Positions 1 through 8,126 of a DNA stretch of 64,000 nt are shown here, one piece after another; the stretch's first letter is position 1, and each line of letters starts with the position of its first letter. The stretch lies in assembly GCF_001687475.2 (NCBI RefSeq), contig NZ_CP031611.1:992001-1056000 (forward strand). Reading direction: 5' to 3'. Position numbers and translations under genes: made by a program. Source of the DNA: Campylobacter hepaticus (lineage in GTDB: Bacteria; Campylobacterota; Campylobacteria; Campylobacterales; Campylobacteraceae). Below the pieces are notes generated by a model. That model saw only the letters and a list, made by a program, of their open reading frames with translations. It searched no databases and was not told the DNA's origin.

Positions 1-309
1 GGTTTGTAAAGTTTCTATAGGTATATCAAAAGAAGTTTTTGGATAAGACTGTGCTGCTAAATGAAAGATCACATCAGGACGCTTATTTTCAAAAAGTTTT
101 TGTATACTAGAATAATCATTTAAATCTGCATAAAAAATACTTATTCTATCTTTTTTATTTATTCTCTCGCTAAGATGATAAATATTATCCATACTTTCTT
201 GCCAACGCATCATACCTATGATTTCATAATCTGTATTGGCGAGTAAAAAATCTGCCATTTGAGATCCCACTTGCCCTGTAAAACCTGTAATTAATGCTAT
301 TTTTTTCAT
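1..309 (-). CDS. GDP-mannoheptose 4,6-dehydratase, N-terminal part (gene runs off the window)
   Basis: The minus-strand reading frame starts at ATG 309 and is open to the window edge, giving 103 residues. It begins MKKIALITGFTGQVGSQ, the Rossmann nucleotide-binding loop (TGxxGQxG) of short-chain dehydratases, and continues with HLAAQSYPKTSF, typical of the GMD family. From memory it looks closer to Campylobacter WcbK/DdahA, which acts on GDP-D-glycero-manno-heptose, than to a plain GDP-mannose dehydratase. The neighbours agree: the next two genes upstream resemble the reductase and epimerase of the same 6-deoxy-heptose pathway. The catalytic YxxxK lies outside the window. The family is clear; the heptose substrate is inferred from context. 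Confidence 0.8.
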   Translation of the reverse strand, partial: MKKIALITGFTGQVGSQMADFLLANTDYEIIGMMRWQESMDNIYHLSERINKKDRISIFYADLNDYSSIQKLFENKRPDVIFHLAAQSYPKTSFDIPIETLQT

Positions 310-334
310 AAATACCTTATCATTTTATAATATT

Positions 335-1375
335 TCACTTTTCTAAGTACCAATTATACATCATTTTGATACCTTCTTCAAGTTCAATTTTATGTTTCCA
401 TCCTAAAGAATGAATTTTAGAACAATCTAATAATCTATTCATAGAACTATCAGGTTTAGTAATATCGAATTTAAGCTCTCCTTTATAAGCTACAATCTTT
501 TTAATAAGTTCTGCTAATTCCTTTATACAAAGATCTTTATTAGTGCCTATATTAATATGAGTATTTTTGATTTCTTTTATATTTTTAATATATAAATCTT
601 TAAAATTAATATTTTGCATGATATAAATACAAGCATCAGCCAAATCTTGGCTATGTATAAACTCACGTCTTGGTTTGCCACTACCCCAAAGTTCTACGCT
701 TTTCTCATCAATACCTTGGTTTTTTAAATATTGTTTTGCTTCATTTAAATCACTAATCTTTAAATCTAATAAAAGTTCTTCATATCTTGATTCGTGTAAT
801 AATTTTGCAAGATGAATTTTTCTTAACATTGCAGGCAAAACCTTAGCCGTCTTAAAATCAAAATCTTTAGTTTCTCCATATAAATTTGTCAAGGCCACGC
901 AAATAAAATTAGTATCATATTGTAAATTATACGCTTCAGCCATCTTAAGTCCTGCTATCTTAGAAATAGCATAAGGCTCAGCTACATAGTCTAACTCAGC
1001 ACTTAACAATGCTTCCTCTTTAATGGGATTGATTGCTTTTTGTGGATACATCCAAGAGCTTCCAAAAAAAATAAGCTTTTTTACATTATACATATAAGCA
1101 TTATGAAAAACATTATTTTGTATCATTAAATTTTCATATAAAATATCAGCAGGAACCCTCATTCCTAAATGTCCTAATTTAGCTGCAGCAAAAAAAACAT
1201 AATCAGGCTTTTCATAAGTAAAAAATTCTGCAACTTTTCTTTGATCAAGCAAATCTAATTCTTTATGATCTCTTATAATAATATTAGTAAAATCTAATTC
1301 TTTTAATCTTTTTAAAATAGCACTTCCAGCAGTTCCACTATGTCCTGCTATATATATTTTTGAATCTTTTTGCAT
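335..1375 (-). CDS. GDP-6-deoxy-4-keto-heptose reductase (Fcl/WcaG-like, DdahC/MlghC type)
   Basis: 346 residues. It opens with a Rossmann motif (IYIAGHSGTAGSAI, residues about 7-20) and has the Fcl-family run FFGSSWMYP and a YAISKIAG motif (YxxxK) near residue 135. This extended SDR family reduces or epimerises 4-keto intermediates of GDP-6-deoxy sugars. Campylobacter relatives (from memory Cj1428 and the DdahC/MlghC enzymes) finish GDP-6-deoxy-heptose or GDP-heptose donors for the capsule. The start overlaps the stop of the upstream epimerase by one base (TAATG), so translation is probably coupled. The dehydratase start lies 25 bases downstream. Whether it makes the altro, ido or another heptose cannot be read from sequence alone. 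Confidence 0.82.
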   Translation of the reverse strand: MQKDSKIYIAGHSGTAGSAILKRLKELDFTNIIIRDHKELDLLDQRKVAEFFTYEKPDYVFFAAAKLGHLGMRVPADILYENLMIQNNVFHNAYMYNVKKLIFFGSSWMYPQKAINPIKEEALLSAELDYVAEPYAISKIAGLKMAEAYNLQYDTNFICVALTNLYGETKDFDFKTAKVLPAMLRKIHLAKLLHESRYEELLLDLKISDLNEAKQYLKNQGIDEKSVELWGSGKPRREFIHSQDLADACIYIMQNINFKDLYIKNIKEIKNTHINIGTNKDLCIKELAELIKKIVAYKGELKFDITKPDSSMNRLLDCSKIHSLGWKHKIELEEGIKMMYNWYLEK

Positions 1376-1920
1376 TAATTATCCTTTTTCATAGCAAGAA
1401 TATCGCGTTCTGAAAGAATAGGTGTATTAGTAGGCCAATTAATGCCTATTCTTTCATCATTCCATGCATAAGTAAATTGCTCATTAGCATCTACATATTC
1501 CCCCAAATAAGCACATTTATAGTAATAAACAGCACTTTTACTACTAACATAATGTCCATTTCCAAAACCTGCTGGTACTAAAATAATTTGCTGGTTATCT
1601 TCATTGATAATAAATTTCTCATGTTTTAAATAGGTTGGAGAATCTTTTCTACAATCTACCACAACTTGATGCACCTCGCCATAAACACAAGTAGCTAATT
1701 TATAAGTTTTTGTATCCCCATGGATACCGCGAATCACATTATATTTAGAGTGTATAAATTTATCATGTATAAACTTTAATCCCTCTGGCAATAATTTATC
1801 TATAGTTTCGCTAGTAAAAGCTGTCCAAATTTCTCCTCTTAAATCTCTAAATTTATTAGGAGTTATAATATAAACACCTTTTAAAATATCTGATTCTTGT
1901 ATATCAAATTCTATTGCCAT
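1375..1920 (-). CDS. dTDP-sugar epimerase-like (RmlC fold) GDP-keto-heptose C3 or C3/C5 epimerase
   Basis: 181 residues, the usual length for RmlC-type cupin epimerases. RmlC landmarks are visible: FRDLRGEIW near residue 24, the catalytic-His region RGIHGD near residue 64, and VVDCRKDSPTY in the middle. The protein strongly resembles, from memory, Campylobacter Cj1430/DdahB/MlghB, which epimerise the 4-keto heptose intermediate. It overlaps the giant glycosyltransferase stop by one base upstream and the reductase start by one base downstream, so three genes run as one tightly packed minus-strand unit. Epimerase chemistry is secure; C3-only versus C3/C5 specificity is not decidable here. Confidence 0.85.
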   Translation of the reverse strand: MAIEFDIQESDILKGVYIITPNKFRDLRGEIWTAFTSETIDKLLPEGLKFIHDKFIHSKYNVIRGIHGDTKTYKLATCVYGEVHQVVVDCRKDSPTYLKHEKFIINEDNQQIILVPAGFGNGHYVSSKSAVYYYKCAYLGEYVDANEQFTYAWNDERIGINWPTNTPILSERDILAMKKDN

Positions 1921-4900
1921 TATTTTCCCTTACGTTTAAAATTTTTATAAAGCTTATATATTTTATAAGGTAATAAAAAATAAGCCCCTCTGTATCTTTG
2001 TTTATGAGTTTTAAGCAACAAATCACCCAATTGATATGAAAGATGTTTTTTGCATTCCAATGATTCATTATAATCTGGACAAGATTTAAGATCTATATCT
2101 TGCATAGGATAATTTTTTAAAAGTTTATTTTGTTTTTTTTCCTGTCTTAAAATATGAAATATTTTCATTATCTCCATTTTTATTAAAGCATTACCTAATT
2201 TATATTTTATACTTGATTTAACATAACCTACAGCACTCAAACAATCTAGATCTAAATATCTAAGCAATAATTCTTTATCAGTATCATTTTTACTATTTAA
2301 CAAAATCGATTTTAAATATTGAGCCTTTTTAACATCTCCTAAAAAAGTACAAATTTTAAAACCTACAACAATGATATAAGGATATTGCTCATCATTAAAA
2401 TTTATATAATCATCATAACATTCATGAAAGGCACCTAAAGAATAAGGTAATAAAGTTTGAAAAAAAGCCTCATAACGCGTTTCTAAAATTTCTTTAATAT
2501 TCTGATTAATTTTAGTATAATTACCTTGGATAAACAAACATTGCATAATATAAATTCTATATCCATCATTATCATGATCAAAATTTAAAGCTTGATTAAG
2601 ATATTTAATTTGATTCTCTAAAGGTAATTTTAATTCTTTAGAAAGTTGAAATAATCTAAACAATGACATAGCTTGTTGTAAGCAATGCAAAGGAAATTTA
2701 TTCATATTTTGATTGATCAATTCTAATTGTTGCCTGTTTGAAAAAACATCATGAAATGATATTAATTTATTGCGTCCAGAAATCATCATAGCCAGTTTTG
2801 AAAAAACAGATTCTTTTGCTGAGTAAATTTTTTCAGCTTTAGACATAAAATTAATTTCAAAAAAAGCTCTTTGCATCTCTGTATAATCAGATTTTATAAA
2901 AGAACCAATATCAATTATATTTAAATGACTATATTGCTGAAAAGATTTTAAATAACGCACCAATTCTTGATTGGCGTTTAAATCCTGTCCAAAAATTATA
3001 ATATTATGGTTATTATCTAGCTCTTTTATAGCAAGCTCTAAAGCAATCTCATAAGGAAAAAGTCTCTCAACAACAGGTGTAAAACTAGGGGCTTTTCTTA
3101 TGTTTGAAAAAATAATATCCCCTCCTCTAATATGCAAAGCTATAAAATTACTTTTTAATTGCATAATATCTTTTTCAACTTTAGCTAAGATATCTTGATA
3201 CTGTTTTGAAAAACTAATTGTCTTACAAATCTCTTGTATTTCATATAAACATTCACTTTCTTCACAGTTTTCAATCCATAAGCTTGGCAAAATATCTGTA
3301 GAATACCATCCCCATTCTTGTTCAAAATTCTCTTCACTATTTAAAAATTCAAAAGTTCTTTGATATTTTCTTATAGTATTACCATGACTATATTCTAATC
3401 CTTCTGAAGGTAATAAATATTTTTCAATAAAATCTTCACCAAAGACAACATCAACCTCATCCATACAATTACCCAAATAATTCAATTTTTCATTTTTATG
3501 AGATTCTGTAATCCCCATAAAAGCTAAATCTATAGAGTTATGCCATAAAAATCCAAATTCAAAATCCATTTTTTTAGCTAAATACATACCTACTAAAATA
3601 CTAGCTATTCTCATCCCTAATCCATCTGGTTTAGATGATATAATATAACCTTTTTTTCTTTTTTTAAAAATTTCAACTTTAGCCAAATTCAGAACCTTTC
3701 TTTCTAAAACTATCTTCACATATCGTGCTTGAATTTTATGAGATAAAATAATATTACATTCAAGATTATTATATTTCCATAAATAAAAATCTTGAGGAAT
3801 GAATGTCCATTGTATGTTATTAGTTGAAATATAAATTTTAATATCATGTACATTAGATCTTAAAAAAATATTCTTATTTGTAAGAATTTTTATTTTTTCT
3901 AAGAAATATAAGTCTAATAAATCAACCATCCACCAAGATTCTTCATCTTTAGAAGTACAAACTGTATCTTCAAGAATAATCTTGGTATTTATCAGTCTAG
4001 AAGCATCATTAAATTTAGAATAAATACTCAAAGAACTCTGCATTGCTTTTTTATTTTGAGAAATATTAATCAAAGCATAATCAGGAAGTAAAAAATAAGA
4101 TTTTTTATCATTATTATAATTAGCTTTTTTCACTTTTTTCTTTTTATATATTTTATACCAAATAAAAGGCAAAATCAAAGGTTTACCCAAATACCATTGT
4201 TTCATTGATTTAATTAAAGTTTCACCTATTTTATAAGAAAGATGATTTTTTACTCGCACAATATCATTATAATCAGGATATTCATCTAATCTAGGAAGTA
4301 TTTTTTGTTTTTTATTAATTTGAAATTTTACACATTCAAAAATTAATCTAAACGGTATTAAATAAAAATTATATATTTTACTATGAGTAATAATATATCC
4401 TAATTTATAAGAAAGATGATTTAAAATTCTATATCTTACCAGTCCATATTTAGAAAAAAACTCAAATTCTGGATAGCGTTTAGCATTAATTTTATAAATA
4501 GGTTTATGTTGTTTAAAAAGTTCTTTAACTTGTCTAGGATCATATCTTAATTCAGAAAAATCAAAATACCAAAAATACAAAAATACAAACAAAGCTTCTT
4601 CTAATAATATCCCCTTATCTTTATCATAATTATATGCAATAAATTCTCTAATATACCATGCATTCAAAAAAATACTACTTTTTGTATGATATTCTTTAAT
4701 ATTTTTTATATCTCCTTTAAAAATATTATATAAATCCTGGATATAAGGAGGTACGCTGGATTTACTTGCAACCTTATCATAAGAAGCTGTAGATTCTTTA
4801 CGTATACGATAATAATATAAGACTTTTGGAAATACATAAATATTATCAGCTTGAGCAAAAAGTAATATACCAAAATGTACATCTTCATGAATCAAACCAT

Positions 4901-5630
4901 CCAAAAATTTTAATTTTATTTTTTGCAAATAGGCAAAAGAATATATACCCCCACACACACACCAAAAAGGAAGGTCAGCTTGAATTTTTAAACACCTTTG
5001 AATCCATTGCAAAGCTGTAATTTTTTCTGGTTTATAATATTCATAAATTTGCATCTGCGATTGAGTTAAATTAGTTTTATATTTATAATGCTTTTCCTCG
5101 ATATTATCATAAAACATTTGATAATCAAACCAAACTATGTCCATTTGATCAGATCTTTTAATACATTCTTCAATACAATCAAAACTCCAATAATCATCAG
5201 GATCTAAAAATACAATATAATCTATTTTAGGGTTTTTAAATTCTTTTAAATCTTTTTCATCTTTAAAAGCTTTAAAGCTTTTATATACTTTGTGTATATT
5301 ATAAGGATTATGTTTAGATAATTGAAATTCTATTAAAGTATTTTCTTTAATATGTGTAGTGATATTTTTAAATTCATATTCTTGGCTAAAATATTCTATG
5401 CCTACATTTCTAGCTGTACTTTGTCCTCCATTTTCTTTATCAAAGAGTATAAATCTTTCATCTTTTAAAGTATATTCTTTAGCTATATTTAGTGAATGTT
5501 CATCTGTACTTCCATCATTTACTAATACAATTTGTAAATTCTTATAAGTTTGATTGATTACACTATCTAAACATTCTTTTAAATATTTTTCTACATTGTA
5601 TACAGGTATGACTACGCCAACGGTTTTCAT
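1920..5630 (-). CDS. Giant multidomain capsule glycosyltransferase (GT2 + LSYKLG module + discoidin-like + HxRxGD transferase + LSYKLG module)
   Basis: 1236 residues. In order: (1) GT2 domain, VVIPVYN at 6-12 and FLDPDDYW near 150, with an unusual insertion of about 60 residues between ARNVG and the DxD; (2) an LSYKLG module at about 400-500 (NHLSYKLG, EYPDYNDI, NHLSYKIG); (3) a region at about 545-660 that looks like an F5/8 C (discoidin) fold (KAMQSSLS, SWWMVDL, ARYVKI); (4) a second transferase-like domain with GLGMRIASILVG near 680 and HIRGGD near 850, as in fucosyltransferase-type GT-B enzymes; (5) a helical linker and a final LSYQLG module. The first 417 bases are nearly identical to the start of the plus-strand gene at 23968. 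It probably adds two different sugars to the capsule. Donors are unknown. Start ATG 5630 has the ribosome binding site AAAGGAAATC. Confidence 0.8.
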   Translation of the reverse strand: MKTVGVVIPVYNVEKYLKECLDSVINQTYKNLQIVLVNDGSTDEHSLNIAKEYTLKDERFILFDKENGGQSTARNVGIEYFSQEYEFKNITTHIKENTLIEFQLSKHNPYNIHKVYKSFKAFKDEKDLKEFKNPKIDYIVFLDPDDYWSFDCIEECIKRSDQMDIVWFDYQMFYDNIEEKHYKYKTNLTQSQMQIYEYYKPEKITALQWIQRCLKIQADLPFWCVCGGIYSFAYLQKIKLKFLDGLIHEDVHFGILLFAQADNIYVFPKVLYYYRIRKESTASYDKVASKSSVPPYIQDLYNIFKGDIKNIKEYHTKSSIFLNAWYIREFIAYNYDKDKGILLEEALFVFLYFWYFDFSELRYDPRQVKELFKQHKPIYKINAKRYPEFEFFSKYGLVRYRILNHLSYKLGYIITHSKIYNFYLIPFRLIFECVKFQINKKQKILPRLDEYPDYNDIVRVKNHLSYKIGETLIKSMKQWYLGKPLILPFIWYKIYKKKKVKKANYNNDKKSYFLLPDYALINISQNKKAMQSSLSIYSKFNDASRLINTKIILEDTVCTSKDEESWWMVDLLDLYFLEKIKILTNKNIFLRSNVHDIKIYISTNNIQWTFIPQDFYLWKYNNLECNIILSHKIQARYVKIVLERKVLNLAKVEIFKKRKKGYIISSKPDGLGMRIASILVGMYLAKKMDFEFGFLWHNSIDLAFMGITESHKNEKLNYLGNCMDEVDVVFGEDFIEKYLLPSEGLEYSHGNTIRKYQRTFEFLNSEENFEQEWGWYSTDILPSLWIENCEESECLYEIQEICKTISFSKQYQDILAKVEKDIMQLKSNFIALHIRGGDIIFSNIRKAPSFTPVVERLFPYEIALELAIKELDNNHNIIIFGQDLNANQELVRYLKSFQQYSHLNIIDIGSFIKSDYTEMQRAFFEINFMSKAEKIYSAKESVFSKLAMMISGRNKLISFHDVFSNRQQLELINQNMNKFPLHCLQQAMSLFRLFQLSKELKLPLENQIKYLNQALNFDHDNDGYRIYIMQCLFIQGNYTKINQNIKEILETRYEAFFQTLLPYSLGAFHECYDDYINFNDEQYPYIIVVGFKICTFLGDVKKAQYLKSILLNSKNDTDKELLLRYLDLDCLSAVGYVKSSIKYKLGNALIKMEIMKIFHILRQEKKQNKLLKNYPMQDIDLKSCPDYNESLECKKHLSYQLGDLLLKTHKQRYRGAYFLLPYKIYKLYKNFKRKGK
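5214..5630 (-). repeat. GT2 5'-end repeat, copy 1 (about 417 bp)
   Basis: The first ~139 codons of the giant glycosyltransferase are repeated in inverted orientation at 23968-24384. The only clear difference I see is at the GGQSTARN versus GGLSSARN codons. Upstream sequences differ, so homology begins at or very near the start codon. This indicates exchange of 5' gene segments between capsule transferases. Confidence 0.85.
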
Positions 5631-5651
5631 GATTTCCTTTTTATTTCTTTT

Positions 5652-6905
5652 TTAATAGTTTGATACAAAAATTTGATATACCCCCCCCCTGTACCAAGTT
5701 TTACTTGCCTTTATAAATTCTTTTCCTAATTTATAAGAAAGATGATTTTTAAATTTTATTGCTTCATTATAATCAGGATAAGTTTCTAAAGGAGGTAATT
5801 TTAAAGAAGGATATTTTTTTATTTTAAATTGATAAGCTTTTTGTTCTTGTTTATGTGAAATAACAATACTTATTAATATAAAAGGTAATAATATATAATT
5901 TAATACATTTTTAGAATTTATAATCATAGCTTGACCTAATTTATAAGAGAGTTGATTTTGAATTCTTTGTTTGGCTGTACCGTGTTGGGTTTGAAAGTAT
6001 AGTAAGTTTTCTTTAGTTATTAGTATTTCATTATTGGTTTGCAAAGTTTCATTTAAATTATGTATTTGATTGTTTTTAGAATTAATAATATTTTCAAAAC
6101 TAAGTATTGTAGTTTCAATATTAATTGGTAATTGATTTTGATAAAAATTAATTCCTGGCATATCTTTGGCTAATAAAATATCATTGATACAATTATCGTA
6201 TCTGTTTTCTAAAATAAAATCATTGTTTGCATAAGCAGATAAAGGAAAATAATTGGCTAAAGTGCTATGATCACATAGGGTATAGATATTAACACTATAG
6301 AGTGATTTTAATAATTTTAATACTTGTATATCATATTCTTTAGAATGGCAATTTGAAGGTTTGAAATTTATCATGTAGGGAAATAATTTTTTTATATTTT
6401 CACTCATGGCTTTAAAAGCATAAATATTTTCTCCTTCATAAAAATCTATCCCACACAAATATATGTTTTTATACCCTAGTGCTATGGCTATAGCACACAT
6501 ATATATACCAGAAGTAATTCTTTTATTAAAATAAATTTCATTATATTTGATATAAGCATAAAATTCTTTAAGATTTTCAATAATTTCATAGCCAAGTTTA
6601 GCATCAGGAAAAAAATCATAAAATTTATTTATAAAATTATCATTTTCAATAAAAGGTAGTTTAAATGTAGAGCAAATAATCTTATCTATAGTATATTCAT
6701 TATTAAATTGGAGTTGTTTAGTAGTGTGGTATTGTTCTAAAAAAACACCTGGATTAAAAAATACAGCTTTGATATTTTTTCCCAAATGATACTTATCTTC
6801 AAAATAAAATTGATTACACCTAAAAACATCATATTCTTTAGGTAATCTTTGATAATTAATAGTTTTAAGACTAGGTCCATTTCCTGCTATGATGATATTT
6901 TGCAT
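5652..6905 (-). CDS. cst-I: Alpha-2,3-sialyltransferase family protein, Cst-I type (GT42) with phase-variable C-terminal tail
   Basis: 417 residues. The N-terminal ~280 match the GT42 family: IIIAGNGPSL near 4-13, DVFRCNQFYFED near 26-37, RITSGIYMCAIAIALGY near 130, GIDFYEGE, and the catalytic-region His in SNCHSKEYD. From memory this is the Cst-I branch, which uniquely carries an added C-terminal domain, and the end here (NQLSYKLGQ, ETYPDYNEA, NHLSYKLGK, WYRGG) is that domain. A G9 tract (minus strand) lies just before the stop. With G9 the protein ends VYQIFVSNY; one G fewer would give a longer YIKF tail ending in an ATGA overlap with the downstream glycosyltransferase. The start lies 43 bases after prfB, with the ribosome binding site AAGGATAAT. 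No CMP-sialic acid synthesis genes are in the window. Confidence 0.85.
   Translation of the reverse strand: MQNIIIAGNGPSLKTINYQRLPKEYDVFRCNQFYFEDKYHLGKNIKAVFFNPGVFLEQYHTTKQLQFNNEYTIDKIICSTFKLPFIENDNFINKFYDFFPDAKLGYEIIENLKEFYAYIKYNEIYFNKRITSGIYMCAIAIALGYKNIYLCGIDFYEGENIYAFKAMSENIKKLFPYMINFKPSNCHSKEYDIQVLKLLKSLYSVNIYTLCDHSTLANYFPLSAYANNDFILENRYDNCINDILLAKDMPGINFYQNQLPINIETTILSFENIINSKNNQIHNLNETLQTNNEILITKENLLYFQTQHGTAKQRIQNQLSYKLGQAMIINSKNVLNYILLPFILISIVISHKQEQKAYQFKIKKYPSLKLPPLETYPDYNEAIKFKNHLSYKLGKEFIKASKTWYRGGVYQIFVSNY
5667..6076 (-). repeat. LSYKLG tail repeat, copy 1 (about 410 bp)
   Basis: The 3' 410 bases of cst-I recur, identical by eye, as the 3' end of the GT2 gene at 25154-25563 and the sulfotransferase-like gene at 33294-33700 (the latter with one G fewer). 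This copy is in inverted orientation to the other two. It encodes two LSYKLG half-modules joined by a hydrophobic helix and HKQEQKAYQ, and ends in the G tract. It is a substrate for gene conversion and inversion. Confidence 0.88.
5681..5689 (-). repeat. Poly-G (G9) tract in the 3' end of cst-I
   Basis: Nine C on the plus strand (nine G in the mRNA) inside codons for Arg-Gly-Gly-Val. Homopolymeric G tracts of 8-10 are the standard slipped-strand phase-variation sites of Campylobacter. At G9 the frame stops at 5652-5654. At G8 the frame reads on as YIKFLYQ... to a TGA at 5627-5629 that overlaps the next ATG (5628-5630). Confidence 0.9.
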
Positions 6906-6948
6906 AGATTATCCTTAAAATGAAGATAGATTGATTTTAATTCTTTTG

Positions 6949-8046
6949 TTATTCTGTTTTTAGGGATATTAAAACACCTTCTATCATTTTTTTAATATCG
7001 CCATCAAGAATGCTATCTACTTGCGAAAAAGCTTGTCCACTACGATTATCTTTAACTTGCTGATAAGGAAAAAGCACATAAGATCTTATTTGATGTCCCC
7101 AGGCTATATCGCTTTTTTCATTTGTGTTGGCATTATTTTGTTGTTTTGCAAGTTCAAGTTCATAAAGTCTTGATTTTAACATTTTAAAGGCTGTAGCCTT
7201 GTTTTTGTGTTGGCTTCTATCATTTTGACATTGTACAACTATACCTGTTGGAAAATGTGTGATTCTAACAGCTGATTCTGTTTTATTAACATGTTGTCCT
7301 CCTGCTCCACTAGCACGATAATAATCAATTCTTATATCTTTTTCTTCGATTTGGATTTCTATATCATCATCAAGTTCAGGGCTTACCATAACGCTTGAAA
7401 AACTTGTATGACGTCTACCTGCGCTATCAAAAGGAGAGGTTCTTACTAAACGGTGTATACCATTTTCAGCTTTTAAATAGCCATAAGCATTTTCCCCTTT
7501 GACCAAAAAACTTACATCTTTAAGTCCTGCTTCTTCGCCTTCTTGAAAATCTAAAGTTTCAGCTTTAAATCCTTCTCTTTCGCAAAATCTTAGATACATT
7601 CTATAAAGCATACTTGCCCAGTCATTGCTTTCTGTTCCACCTGCGCCAGGATGGATAGAAACTATAGCATTTTTATTATCATTTTCCCCGCTTAAAAGCA
7701 TGGAAATTTCAAGATCAGTAATGCTATCTTCAAGTTTGCTAGCCTCGTTAAATAAAGCTTGTAAGGTTTCTACATCATTTTCAGCATTAGCAAGATCAAA
7801 AAGTTCGCTTGCATCATTTAAAATATTAAAAGCATTTTCATAGTTTTTAAGTAAATTAGTGATTTTAGTTTTTTCTTTGCCTATAATGCTTGCTTGTTTA
7901 ACATCATTCCAAAAAGATGAAGAATTTTCAAGATCTTCAATTTCTTTAAGTCTTGTTTTGATATTTTCAGGTTTAATGATAGAAGCTATATTATTGACTT
8001 TATTTTTAAGAGTTTTTAAAAGTTCACTAAATTCGTAATTATCCAT
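6949..8046 (-). CDS. prfB: Peptide chain release factor 2
   Basis: 365 residues. It carries the RF2-specific anticodon-like tripeptide SPF (in [10 protein letters not shown]) and the GGQ peptidyl-hydrolysis loop ([13 protein letters not shown]), so it should release at UAA and UGA. It is a single uninterrupted frame: no in-frame UGA or +1 programmed frameshift, unlike E. coli prfB. It is divergent from rimO across 80 bases. Downstream on the same strand, 43 bases on, is cst-I, so capsule genes may receive read-through from prfB. In C. jejuni, as I recall, prfB lies on the truD side of this block; here it faces the heptose genes. Confidence 0.96.
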   Translation of the reverse strand: MDNYEFSELLKTLKNKVNNIASIIKPENIKTRLKEIEDLENSSSFWNDVKQASIIGKEKTKITNLLKNYENAFNILNDASELFDLANAENDVETLQALFNEASKLEDSITDLEISMLLSGENDNKNAIVSIHPGAGGTESNDWASMLYRMYLRFCEREGFKAETLDFQEGEEAGLKDVSFLVKGENAYGYLKAENGIHRLVRTSPFDSAGRRHTSFSSVMVSPELDDDIEIQIEEKDIRIDYYRASGAGGQHVNKTESAVRITHFPTGIVVQCQNDRSQHKNKATAFKMLKSRLYELELAKQQNNANTNEKSDIAWGHQIRSYVLFPYQQVKDNRSGQAFSQVDSILDGDIKKMIEGVLISLKTE

Positions 8047-8126
8047 AAAATTTTTCTTTAATTATAATTATATTTTTTTGATTTTTTAGGTATTATATCA
8101 AAACAACATTAATAATTAGGAAAAAT
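8047..8126. promoter_or_regulatory. Divergent promoter region between prfB and rimO
   Basis: 80 AT-rich bases between two divergent starts. On the minus strand there are overlapping TATAAT matches at 8061-8066 and 8067-8072. On the plus strand a TATTAT-type box lies at 8091-8096 about 30 bases before rimO, with AGGAAAAAT as the ribosome binding site. Base-level transcription starts cannot be fixed by eye. Confidence 0.4.

Noticed and set aside
4948-4962. C5 run followed by a CA dinucleotide repeat inside the giant transferase, as a second phase-variation site.
   Set aside because: Only about five to six CA units within normal codons; short for slippage and shared with no other gene here.
6949-8046. 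Programmed frameshift in prfB, as in E. coli.
   Set aside because: The gene is one open frame from ATG to stop with no in-frame UGA near codon 25.
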